Of a DNA stretch of 50,534 nucleotides, positions 42,275 through 50,330 are shown piece by piece. How positions within the stretch are numbered: the stretch's first letter is position 1; the number at the start of each line of letters is the position of its first letter. This DNA is from Streptomyces sp. CBMA156 (lineage in GTDB: Bacteria > Actinomycetota > Actinomycetes > Streptomycetales > Streptomycetaceae). Position numbers and translations under genes: made by a program. Under the pieces are notes generated by a model that was given only the letters and a program-made list of their open reading frames with translations, was not told where the DNA came from and searched no databases. The stretch spans positions 1 to 50,534 of the forward strand of contig NZ_MSJQ01000317.1 of assembly GCF_014596515.1 (NCBI RefSeq), in the 5' to 3' direction.

Positions 42275-42508
42275 GTGGATCTGGCGCGACCCCTGATCGA
42301 GGACTTCCCCGCCCACCCCGACGGCGATCCGGCCGCCGCTCTGGCACGTGCCGTCCGTGCCCGCCGCACCGCCCTCGGCCTCGCCCTCCCCGACCTCGCC
42401 GCCCGCTCGGGCCTCCCCGAGGCCGACGTGCGCGCCGTCGAGGCGGGCCTCGCGACGCCCACGCTCCCGCTGCTCACCGTCCTGTCACGGGCCCTCCGCA
42501 AGGAGTAG
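42275..42508 (+). CDS. Small XRE helix-turn-helix protein
   Basis: 77 aa. The single domain ALARAVRARRTALGLALPDL, AARSGLPEADVRAVEAGLAT, PTLPLLTVLSRALRK is a standard lambda-repressor-like fold with nothing else attached. GTG 42275 is chosen for the strong AGGAGGAGG 5 nt upstream. It could regulate itself, or the convergent cyclic-di-GMP gene whose end is only 8 nt away. Target unknown. Confidence 0.85.
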   Translation: MDLARPLIEDFPAHPDGDPAAALARAVRARRTALGLALPDLAARSGLPEADVRAVEAGLATPTLPLLTVLSRALRKE

Positions 42509-42516
42509 CCCCGCCC

Positions 42517-45500
42517 TCAGGCGGGTTCGTAGGCCGTCTTGCGGACCAGGGCGCGCGCCTGCGCCGAGTCCATGGGGTGGGCGAAGAGGTAGCCCTGGCC
42601 GAGCGGGCAGCCCATCGCGGCGAGCAGGTCCCGCTGCTCCGGGTGCTCGATGCCCTCCGCGATGACCTGGACGCCGAGGGTGTCGGCGATCCGGGTGATG
42701 CCCTCGACCAGGGCGTACTGCTGGGGCGAGTGGCCGAGGCCGTCGATGAAGGACTTGTCGATCTTGAGCAGTGAGATCGGGAACTCGCGCAGGTAGGACA
42801 GCGACGAGTAGCCGGTGCCGAAGTCGTCGATGGCGATGCCGACGCCGAGGCCGGACAGGGTGGCCATGTCGGCGTGGATGCGGTCGTCGCGGCGCATCAG
42901 CACGGACTCGGTGAGCTCCAGGACGAGGGTGTGCGGGTCGATGCCGGAGGTGGCCAGTGCCCGGCGGACCACCTCCACGAAGCCCGCGTCGCGGAACTGG
43001 CGGGCCGAGACGTTGACGTTCACCCGCAGCGGCGGCCGGCCGGCGGCGGTGCGGAGCGCCGAGCTCGCGGCGTGCCAGGCGGCGACCTCCTGGGCGGCGC
43101 GCTCCAGCACCCAGGCGCCGAGCGGGACGATCTGGCCGCTCTCCTCGGCGAGGGCGATGAACTCGTCGGGCAGCACCATGCCGCGCCGGTCGTGCGGCCA
43201 GCGGACCAGCGCCTCGAAGGCGACCAGGTCGCCCGAGCGGAGGTCGACGATCGGCTGGTAGTACAGCTGGAAGGCCGATTCCGCGATCGCCGAGTCCAGG
43301 TGCTCGTTCAGCTCGTGCCGCTCCACCATCCCGGTCTGGAGAGCCGGCCGGTAGTGGCACCACTGGCGGCGGCCGGCCGCCTTGGCGGAGTAGAGCGCGA
43401 GGTCGGCGTGGGTGAGCAGCTCGGCCGCGTCCACGCTGTCCTCGGTGGTCGCCACGCCGATGCTGGCGGTCACCCGCACCGCGCCCGCCTTGAGCCGGAA
43501 CGGTTCGGCGAACACCGCCAGCACGCCGGCCGCGATGGTGTCCACGTCGGAGGGCCGCCGCGCGTCCTCCACCAGGACGGCGAACTCGTCGCCGCCGAGC
43601 CTGGCGGCGGTGTCCGAGGCGCGCAGCGCGGTGGAGATCCGCAGCGAGACGGCGACCAGCAGTTCGTCGCCGACCGCGTGGCCCTGGGTGTCGTTGACCA
43701 CCTTGAAGTCGTCCAGGTCGATGAAGAGCACCCCGGTGACGGCCCCGCTGCGCTCGCCCCGGGAGAGCGCGTGCCCGACCCGGTCCTGGAACAGCACCCG
43801 GTTGGCCAGGCCGGTCAGCGAGTCGTGGAAGGCCCGGTGGGTCAGCTCGCGCTCCATCTGCCGCTGCTCGGTCACGTCGCGCAGGGTGAGCACCAGGGCG
43901 CCGACGGTCGGGTCCGCGCGCAGGTCGTTGAAGCGGACCTCGGCCTCGATCGGGGTGTGGTCCTGGCGCAGCAGCCGCCAGTGCTCGCGGGGCTGCTCGC
44001 TCCTGGGCTGGTCGGCGGCCCCGCGCATCCGGGCCAGCGCCTTGCCGACCTCCCGGCTGTCCTCGGGCGGGACGAGGTCGGTCAGCAGGGTGCCCGCCAG
44101 GCCGGGGTGGCCGAGCACCGTCTCGGCGGAGGGGGAGGCGTAGCGCACGCCGTCGTCGGCGTCGAGGATCAGGATGACGTCGCTGGAGTTCTGCACCAGG
44201 GTGCGGAAGTACAGCTCGCTGTTGCGGCGGGCGACCTCCTGGCTCAGCACCACCCGCTCGACGGCGAGGGCCGCCTGCGCGGCGAGGATCTCCAGCGAGC
44301 CCCAGAGGCTGATCAGCTCCTGCTCGGTGCCGGTGACGATCAGCGCGCCGATCAGCGGGTCGCCGGAGGGGCGCTCGGCGAGGGTCAGCGGGCAGACCAG
44401 GGCGTACGGCATGCCGCCGAGGCGGGTGCGCCGCTCGCCCTCGGGGCCCGGGCGGTCGCGGCCGGGGCTCGGCAGGTCGCGCCCGGGGTCCAGGGCGTCG
44501 CGCCCGGGGCTCAGGCCGAGGGACGCGACGGGCAGCAGCAGCGTCCTTCTGGCGGCGGCGAGGGCCAGCACCTCGTCGGAGCGCGCGGCGTCCCCGGCAG
44601 CGTGCGGCGCGGCGCCGCGCCCGGCGTGCCGGACGTGCAGCACGCCGTCCCCGGCCACCGTGAGCAGGGCGACGTGCCCGGGCTCGGCCGGCATCAGGGT
44701 GGAGGCGGCGGACTGGACGGCGTTCGCGACCTCCTCCACCGTGACGGCCGCGGTCAGCCGGGCGCCCGCCTCGCGCAGCGCCCGTTCGCGCGCCACGGCC
44801 TGCCTGCGGGCGGAGACGACCACCGCCAGCCGGGCCAGCACCAGCAGGTACAGCAGCGCGGAGAAGGCGCCGATCACGCCCGCGTTGCTGGTGTTGCCGG
44901 CCAGTGCCTCGATGATCAGGATGGCGGGCGCGATGAGCGAGGCGAGGGTGAGCAGCACCAGCCGGGCGGTGCCCAGGTCCGGCTGCTGGGTGGGCACCGG
45001 CCGGGTCAGCTCGACCATCGAAGGGTGCAGCGCGGCCGCGCCCCAGGCGGTGTAGAAGGCGGCCCAGCCGAGTTCGACCGGCGTGCCGATGTGCCAGGTG
45101 CCGTGCAGCTGGATCAGCCCGTACAGCACGTCGGAGACCAGGATGCCGAGTGAGCCGACGGCGAGCAGTTGCAGCGAGCGGGAGTTGCCGCCGCGCGGGG
45201 TCAGCAGGCGCAGCAGCAGGGCGAGCACGACCACGTCGCCCAGCGGGTAGGCGATCGAGACGGCCTTCTGGAACCAGTCGAGGTCCGGGTTCCTGGCGTA
45301 CGGGAGGATCAGGTAGATCCAGGCGAGCAGGGCGATCCCGATGGTGGGGATGAGGGCGTCGAGCAGCCCGGCGAGGTCCTGACGGGCCGTGCGCCAGCGG
45401 ATGAAGCCCAGCACGCCGACCGCGTACAGCACGTACTCGGCGAGGTAGAAGCCGTCCGCGACGGAGGGGAAGGGGTTGGGCAGGTGCAGGATGTCCAGCT

Positions 45501-45738
45501 GGACGGCCTGTACCACCTCACCCACGGTGAAGCTGAGGTTGGCGAGCGCCAGCACGTACCAGAACCGCGCGTGGGCGGGGCGGTTGAGCCGGACGCCGGC
45601 CACGATGGCGACGACGCCGCCCAGGCCGATGCCCGTCCACCAGATGATCCGCTGGCCCGGATTCGCGTAGTAGATGCCGGTGAACAGCACCATCCAGAGC
45701 AGGTAAAGGACCATCAGGCGGTGTCGCCGGCGAGTCAA
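42517..45738 (-). CDS. Membrane GAF-PAS-GGDEF-EAL cyclic-di-GMP enzyme
   Basis: 1073 aa. About nine or ten hydrophobic helices (1-310) precede a GAF-like domain (about 330-500), a PAS domain (about 510-620), a GGDEF domain with intact GGDEF at 715-719 and an inhibitory-site RxxD (706-709), and an EAL domain with EAL at 842-844, NVNVSARQF, LELTES, DDFGTGYSS (971-979), KIDKSFI and AEGIE. Both halves keep their catalytic residues, so it may make and break c-di-GMP, the signal that holds streptomycetes in vegetative growth through BldD. The layout recalls RmdB/CdgC-type proteins. TTG 45738 is chosen for GGAGGAGG 8 nt upstream; ATG 45681 is the next candidate. A repeat (SPGRD/DPGRD) sits in the GAF part. 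Confidence 0.93.
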   Translation of the reverse strand: MTRRRHRLMVLYLLWMVLFTGIYYANPGQRIIWWTGIGLGGVVAIVAGVRLNRPAHARFWYVLALANLSFTVGEVVQAVQLDILHLPNPFPSVADGFYLAEYVLYAVGVLGFIRWRTARQDLAGLLDALIPTIGIALLAWIYLILPYARNPDLDWFQKAVSIAYPLGDVVVLALLLRLLTPRGGNSRSLQLLAVGSLGILVSDVLYGLIQLHGTWHIGTPVELGWAAFYTAWGAAALHPSMVELTRPVPTQQPDLGTARLVLLTLASLIAPAILIIEALAGNTSNAGVIGAFSALLYLLVLARLAVVVSARRQAVARERALREAGARLTAAVTVEEVANAVQSAASTLMPAEPGHVALLTVAGDGVLHVRHAGRGAAPHAAGDAARSDEVLALAAARRTLLLPVASLGLSPGRDALDPGRDLPSPGRDRPGPEGERRTRLGGMPYALVCPLTLAERPSGDPLIGALIVTGTEQELISLWGSLEILAAQAALAVERVVLSQEVARRNSELYFRTLVQNSSDVILILDADDGVRYASPSAETVLGHPGLAGTLLTDLVPPEDSREVGKALARMRGAADQPRSEQPREHWRLLRQDHTPIEAEVRFNDLRADPTVGALVLTLRDVTEQRQMERELTHRAFHDSLTGLANRVLFQDRVGHALSRGERSGAVTGVLFIDLDDFKVVNDTQGHAVGDELLVAVSLRISTALRASDTAARLGGDEFAVLVEDARRPSDVDTIAAGVLAVFAEPFRLKAGAVRVTASIGVATTEDSVDAAELLTHADLALYSAKAAGRRQWCHYRPALQTGMVERHELNEHLDSAIAESAFQLYYQPIVDLRSGDLVAFEALVRWPHDRRGMVLPDEFIALAEESGQIVPLGAWVLERAAQEVAAWHAASSALRTAAGRPPLRVNVNVSARQFRDAGFVEVVRRALATSGIDPHTLVLELTESVLMRRDDRIHADMATLSGLGVGIAIDDFGTGYSSLSYLREFPISLLKIDKSFIDGLGHSPQQYALVEGITRIADTLGVQVIAEGIEHPEQRDLLAAMGCPLGQGYLFAHPMDSAQARALVRKTAYEPA

Positions 45739-45970
45739 CGAAGCTACCTCCTCCGCGACATCACCCCACCGGTCGGGCGGGGGAGTTCGGGCGAGGGCGG
45801 GCCGGGCCGGGGGGTACGGAGCCGGCCCGGTGGGGCGGATGGGCGCTTTCGCGCAGCAGCGAGGCGTCCGGTGGGGGGTGCGACCGGACGTCCTCGACAA
45901 GGCAGGAGTGCGTATAGTCGGAAATGTCGCACTCCCCAGCATTCTGCCGTCACAGCACGAGGTCAAGCCG
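45739..45970. promoter_or_regulatory. Divergent gap between the c-di-GMP gene and the NRPS-like gene
   Basis: A consensus-like -10 (TATAGT, 45913-45918) lies 52 nt before the NRPS-like start; the -35 is poor (tcgaca at 45894 is too close), which suggests an activator or another sigma factor. Nothing clear was found for the minus-strand gene. No coding sequence is convincing here. Confidence 0.45.
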
Positions 45971-48900
45971 GTGGACGACGCAGCAGACAGCGCACAGGGC
46001 GTACGGACGGATGTGAACTCCGGGCGTCACGCCGTGGTCCGCAACGGCCACGGTCAGTATGCGATCTGGCCCGGCGGCCTGACCGTTCCGGCCGGCTGGC
46101 AGCAGGTCCACGGGCCGGCCGGCCCGGCCGACTGCCGGGAGTGGGTGGAACGCGCGTGGCGCCCGGCCGGGCTGGGCTTCGCCGGCGGCACCCCCGTCCG
46201 GCGGGAGGCGGCCGGATTCGCGGACACGGTGCACGGACTGTTCCGCGCGCGGGCGGCGCACGACCCGGAGGCGGTCGCCGTCCTCGCCGAGGACGCCACC
46301 CTGAGCTACCGCGAACTCGACCTGCGCAGCGACCGGTTGGCCGCCGCGCTGCGGGCGTACGGGGTCGGCCCCGAACAGGTGGTGCCGGTCTGCCTGGAGC
46401 GCGGGGCGGGGCTGGTGACCGCCTGGCTGGCCGTGCTCAAGGCCGGCGGGGCCTTCCTGCCGCTGGACCCGGCGCACCCACGGCGGCGGCTGGCCCGGCT
46501 GGTCGAGGACTGCGGGGCGCGGGTGTCGGTCGCGGAGGGTCCCACCGGGGGCGCGGACGGTGACGAACTCCCGGGAGTGGTGCGGGTCTCCGCGCCCGGG
46601 TCCTCCGGCGCGGACGCGCAGGGGCCTGTCGGTGCGAACGTGCCGGGGCTTCTCGGCGCGGACGAGCCGGAGCCTCTCGGCGCGGACGTGCTCGGACAGG
46701 ACGGCGCCCTCCCCGACGACCTCGCCTACCTGATCTACACCTCCGGCACGACCGGCCGCCCCAAGGGCGTGCCGGTCACCCACCGCGCACTGCTGTTCAC
46801 CCTCGACCGGATCGTCCACGCCTACCGGCTGCGCCCCGGCGAACACGTCCTGAACCTGGCCGCGCTGGGCTCCGACACCGCGCTGGAGCAGGTGCTCGGC
46901 GCCTTGCTCGCGGGCGCGACGGTCGTCCTGGGCGGCGGCGGGAGCGCGGGCGGCACCTGGGCGCCCACCGAGCTGGCCGGCCGGCTGCCCGGGCTCGGCC
47001 TGGCCGTCGCCGACTTCACCCCCGCCTACTGGCACCACCTGCTCGACCTGCTCCCGCCCGGCGGCCCCGGGCCGCAGGGCCTGCGGCTGGTCGTGGTCGG
47101 CGGGGACGCGGTGCACGCCGACGACTGCCTGCGCTGCCTGGAACGGCTGCCCGGCGCACGGCTGCTCAACGCGTACGGGGTCACCGAGGCGGCCGTCACC
47201 TCGACGCTCTGCGTGGTCACGGCGGAGCTGCTGGGCGGGGGCCCCGGCGCCTCCGCCGCGCCGGTGCCGATCGGACGGCCGCTGCCCGGCGTGCGGGTGC
47301 ACGTGCTGGACTCGCGGCTGCGCCCCGTCCGGCCCGGGGAGAAGGGGCAGATCCACCTCGGCGGTCCCGGCCTGGCCCGCGGCTACTGGCGGCAGGCCGG
47401 GCTGACCGCCGAGTCCTTCCTGCCCGACCCGTACGCGCCGCTGCCCGGTGAGCGGATGTACCGCACCGGTGACGCCGGACGCTGGCGGGCGGACGGGCAG
47501 TTGGAGATCCTGGGACGCTTCGACGACCAGGTGAAGGTGCGCGGGCACCGGGTGGACCCGGCCGAGATCGAGGCCGTCCTGGCCGCCCACCCGGACGTCC
47601 GGCAGGCCAGGGTCGCGGCCGACGGGCAGGCGGCGGACGGCACCCGGACGCTCACCGCGTACTACACGCCCGCCGCCGGGGCGGCCGGCGGTGCGGCGGG
47701 GCTCCGGGCCTTCCTGGCCGAGCGGCTGCCGGAGTACCTGGTGCCGGCGCGGTTCGTGCCGCTGGAGGCGATGCCGCTCACGGCCGCCGGGAAGATCGAC
47801 CGGCGGCGGCTGCCGCACGCCCCGGTGCGTCCGGCGGCACCCGCTTCCCCGGCGCCCGCTTCCTCGGCACCGGCCTCCCCGACACCCGGGGCGTCCGGAG
47901 CGGGGGCGGTGGAGGAGGCCGTCGGGCGGCTGTGGGCGGAGCTGCTCGGGGTCGAACACGTCGGCCCGGACGGCGACTTCTTCGCGCTCGGCGGTACCTC
48001 GCTGCTCGCGATGGAGATGCTGGCCCGGGCCCGGATCATGTTCGGCATCGACGTCGGGCAGGTGCGGACGCTCACCCGGGCGCTGCTGCGCGCACCCGTA
48101 CTGCGGGCCTTCGCGGGGGCGTTGCAGGAGGCGCGCGCGGAGGCGGGTGCCGAGTCGAGTGCGGAGACGGGTACGGAGTCGCGGGCACAGGCCCCCGCCG
48201 GCCTCGGACGGCCCGAGGCCGCCGTCGACTGGTTCGCGGAGGCCCGGCTCGCCGAGGGCATCCGGCAGTCCTGGAGCCCGGCGCCCTCCCGCGCCGACCC
48301 CGCCGAGATCCTGCTCACCGGCGCCACCGGCTTCTGCGGCGCCCACCTGTTGCACACACTGCTCGCCACCACCGGGGCGCGCATCCACTGCCTGGTCCGC
48401 GCGCCCGACGAGGAGCACGCGCTGGAACGGCTGCGGGCCGCGCAGCAGCGCTTCCTGCGGCACGACCTCGCCGACCCGCGGGTGGTGCCGCTGGCCGGCG
48501 ACCTCACCCGGCCGCGACTGGGGCTGACGGACCGCCGGTTCCACTGGATGGCCGAACACCTGGACGCCATCCACCACCTCGGCGGACAGGTCAACTTCCT
48601 CTACCCGTACCATCAGTTGCGGGAGGCCAACGTCGGCGGCACCCGGGAGGTCGTCCGGCTCGCCGGGCACAGCCGGGGCATCCCCGTGCACTACCTCTCC
48701 ACCCTCGCGGTGCTGGCCGGCTTCGGCGCGGCCGGCGTCCCGAAGGTCACCGAACGGACCCCGCTCGCCCACCCCGAACGGCTCGGCGTCGGCTACGTCG
48801 AGAGCAAGTGGGTCGCCGAGCAGCTGCTGCACAACGCGGCGGCCGCCGGGCTGCCGGTCACCGTGCTGCGCACCAACGACGTCACCGGGGACCTGGCGGA

Positions 48901-49426
48901 CGGGGTGATGAACACCGGCACCGAACTGTGCGCGCTGATCGCCTACCTGGCCGACAGCGGGACCAGCCCGGACGTGCAGCTGCTGCTGGACTTCGTCCCG
49001 GCCGACCGCTTCGCCCGGGCCATCGCCCACATCGCCGCCCACGCACCCGCCGCCGGCGAGGCCTACCATCTCACCTCCCCGCGGCCCGGCGTCCTCGCCG
49101 ATCTCGCCGGGCGGCTGCGGGCACGCGGGCACCGGATCGCCCGACTGCCGTACGGGGACTGGGTGCAGCGGATGATCCGGTTCGCCGCGGGGAACCCGAC
49201 GCACCCGATCGCACCGTTCGTCCCACTGTTCGTGGACCGCGCCCCGGGATCGGAACTGTCGATCAGCGAGATGTACTTCCGGCCGACGTTCCCGCTGTTC
49301 GAGCGGACGAACGCGGACGCGGCGCTGGCCGGGAGCGGGATCGAACTTCCGCCGGTGGACGCGGGGTTGATCGACCACTACCTGGCCGGGCTGGAGCGCG
49401 AGGGCTTCCTGCGGGCGGCGTCGTGA
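45971..49426 (+). CDS. NRPS-like protein MbtH-A-T-R (thioester reductase)
   Basis: 1151 aa. Residues about 15-68 look like an MbtH domain: NGHGQYAIWPGGLTVPAGW (W33, P34, W43), then C55, W58 and W63. The adenylation domain follows, with LKAGGAFLPLDPAHP, YLIYTSGTTGRPKG (from about 254), NAYGVTE, MYRTGDAGRW and GKIDRRRLP. The carrier domain has the phosphopantetheine Ser in LGGTSL (S677). The reductase has GATGFCG (near 784) and Y942-x3-K946. It should activate one amino acid and release it, or a peptide built on it, as an aldehyde or alcohol using NAD(P)H. There is no condensation domain. The GTG at 45971 has GAGG 8 nt upstream. The end overlaps aat (GTGA), so the transferase probably supplies the missing peptide bond. 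Confidence 0.93.
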   Translation: MDDAADSAQGVRTDVNSGRHAVVRNGHGQYAIWPGGLTVPAGWQQVHGPAGPADCREWVERAWRPAGLGFAGGTPVRREAAGFADTVHGLFRARAAHDPEAVAVLAEDATLSYRELDLRSDRLAAALRAYGVGPEQVVPVCLERGAGLVTAWLAVLKAGGAFLPLDPAHPRRRLARLVEDCGARVSVAEGPTGGADGDELPGVVRVSAPGSSGADAQGPVGANVPGLLGADEPEPLGADVLGQDGALPDDLAYLIYTSGTTGRPKGVPVTHRALLFTLDRIVHAYRLRPGEHVLNLAALGSDTALEQVLGALLAGATVVLGGGGSAGGTWAPTELAGRLPGLGLAVADFTPAYWHHLLDLLPPGGPGPQGLRLVVVGGDAVHADDCLRCLERLPGARLLNAYGVTEAAVTSTLCVVTAELLGGGPGASAAPVPIGRPLPGVRVHVLDSRLRPVRPGEKGQIHLGGPGLARGYWRQAGLTAESFLPDPYAPLPGERMYRTGDAGRWRADGQLEILGRFDDQVKVRGHRVDPAEIEAVLAAHPDVRQARVAADGQAADGTRTLTAYYTPAAGAAGGAAGLRAFLAERLPEYLVPARFVPLEAMPLTAAGKIDRRRLPHAPVRPAAPASPAPASSAPASPTPGASGAGAVEEAVGRLWAELLGVEHVGPDGDFFALGGTSLLAMEMLARARIMFGIDVGQVRTLTRALLRAPVLRAFAGALQEARAEAGAESSAETGTESRAQAPAGLGRPEAAVDWFAEARLAEGIRQSWSPAPSRADPAEILLTGATGFCGAHLLHTLLATTGARIHCLVRAPDEEHALERLRAAQQRFLRHDLADPRVVPLAGDLTRPRLGLTDRRFHWMAEHLDAIHHLGGQVNFLYPYHQLREANVGGTREVVRLAGHSRGIPVHYLSTLAVLAGFGAAGVPKVTERTPLAHPERLGVGYVESKWVAEQLLHNAAAAGLPVTVLRTNDVTGDLADGVMNTGTELCALIAYLADSGTSPDVQLLLDFVPADRFARAIAHIAAHAPAAGEAYHLTSPRPGVLADLAGRLRARGHRIARLPYGDWVQRMIRFAAGNPTHPIAPFVPLFVDRAPGSELSISEMYFRPTFPLFERTNADAALAGSGIELPPVDAGLIDHYLAGLEREGFLRAAS

Positions 49427-50253
49427 GCTCCTTCGGCGCCGCCCTGGACGCGTTGGACCTGCGACGCGGGCCGGGGGAAGGGCCGGTGGCCTTCGGCGGG
49501 TCGCTCGGTTCACCCGGTTCCGGCGGTTCAGGTGGTTCCGGCGGTTCGGGCGGGGCGCCCGATGCTGGGGAACTGCTGGCGGCGTACCGGCACGGGCTGT
49601 TCCCACTGCCGGCGGCGGACGTCTACGCGAGCGCGTACAACGAGGTGGTGTACGGCGAGGCCGTCGAGGCGGGCGAGGTGGCACTGCTGCCGGGCGGGGC
49701 CGACCCGTACGCGCTGGCCTGGTGGTCGCCCGACCCGCGGCCGGTGATCGCCCCCGGCGCCGTACGGCTCGGGAGCCGGCTGGCGCGGCGGCTGCGCAAC
49801 CGGTCCTCGTGGTGGACGAGCGCCGACCGGGCCTTCGGGCAGGTGCTGGAGGCCTGCGCTGAGGGGCGCCAACCGGTATGGCTCACCGAGGAGTTGGCGG
49901 CGGCGATGCTGCGGCTGCACGAGCTGGGGGCGGCGCACAGCGGGGAGGTGTGGGAGGGGGAGGAGCTGGTCGGCGGGGTGTTCGGGGTCGCGGTCGGGCC
50001 GGTGCTGAGCCTGGACTCGATGTTCCATCGCCGCCCGGATGCCGCCCGGGTCGCCGTCGCCGACCTCGGGGCGCGGTTCGCCGCGGCGGGCGGGCGGCTG
50101 CTCGACGCCCAGTGGGACGGTCCGCACGTACGGAGCCTGGGCGCCGAGCCGATGGCGCGGTCGCGGTACCTCGCGGAGCTGTCCGGCGGCGGGGCCGGCG
50201 TGCTGGAGGGAGCACCGTTGCCGGCGGCGCGCCTGGGCCGACCTGGGGGCTGA
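49423..50253 (+). CDS. aat: Leucyl/phenylalanyl-tRNA-protein transferase homologue
   Basis: 276 aa. After a Gly/Ser-rich tail (GSLGSPGSGGSGGSGGSGG, about 25-45) comes the transferase fold: ELLAAYRHGLFPLP, LAWWSPDPRPVIAP, SADRAFGQVLEACAEGRQPV, LHELGAAHSGEVWEGEELVG, LSLDSMFHRRPDAARVAVAD and LLDAQWDGPHVRSLGAEPMA, all in the order of Aat. The normal enzyme moves Leu or Phe from tRNA to the N-terminus of proteins. Here HSxEVW keeps the core but the usual ESMF is DSMF, and the gene overlaps an NRPS-like gene, so a role in peptide synthesis from aminoacyl-tRNA is more likely than protein tagging. GTG start within the upstream stop. Confidence 0.92.
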   Translation: MSSFGAALDALDLRRGPGEGPVAFGGSLGSPGSGGSGGSGGSGGAPDAGELLAAYRHGLFPLPAADVYASAYNEVVYGEAVEAGEVALLPGGADPYALAWWSPDPRPVIAPGAVRLGSRLARRLRNRSSWWTSADRAFGQVLEACAEGRQPVWLTEELAAAMLRLHELGAAHSGEVWEGEELVGGVFGVAVGPVLSLDSMFHRRPDAARVAVADLGARFAAAGGRLLDAQWDGPHVRSLGAEPMARSRYLAELSGGGAGVLEGAPLPAARLGRPGG

Positions 50254-50293
50254 CCTGCGGTCGGACCATCCCTGCCCGATCTTTGGCCTGTCT

Positions 50294-50322
50294 TCGACAA
50301 ACTTATTCCCCGTCAGTAACAT
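50294..50322 (+). promoter_or_regulatory. Promoter of the terminal lipoprotein gene
   Basis: TCGACA-N17-TAACAT with correct spacing. The predicted transcription start falls at or 1-2 nt before the GTG at 50331, so the mRNA should be leaderless. Confidence 0.65.
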
Positions 50323-50330
50323 GACGCCGC

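Noticed and set aside
45950..49684. A very long open frame antisense to the NRPS-like gene
   Set aside because: At this GC content the antisense frame of a real gene stays open by codon bias. The product is Arg/Gly/Pro-rich without any domain, while the plus strand has a continuous set of NRPS motifs.
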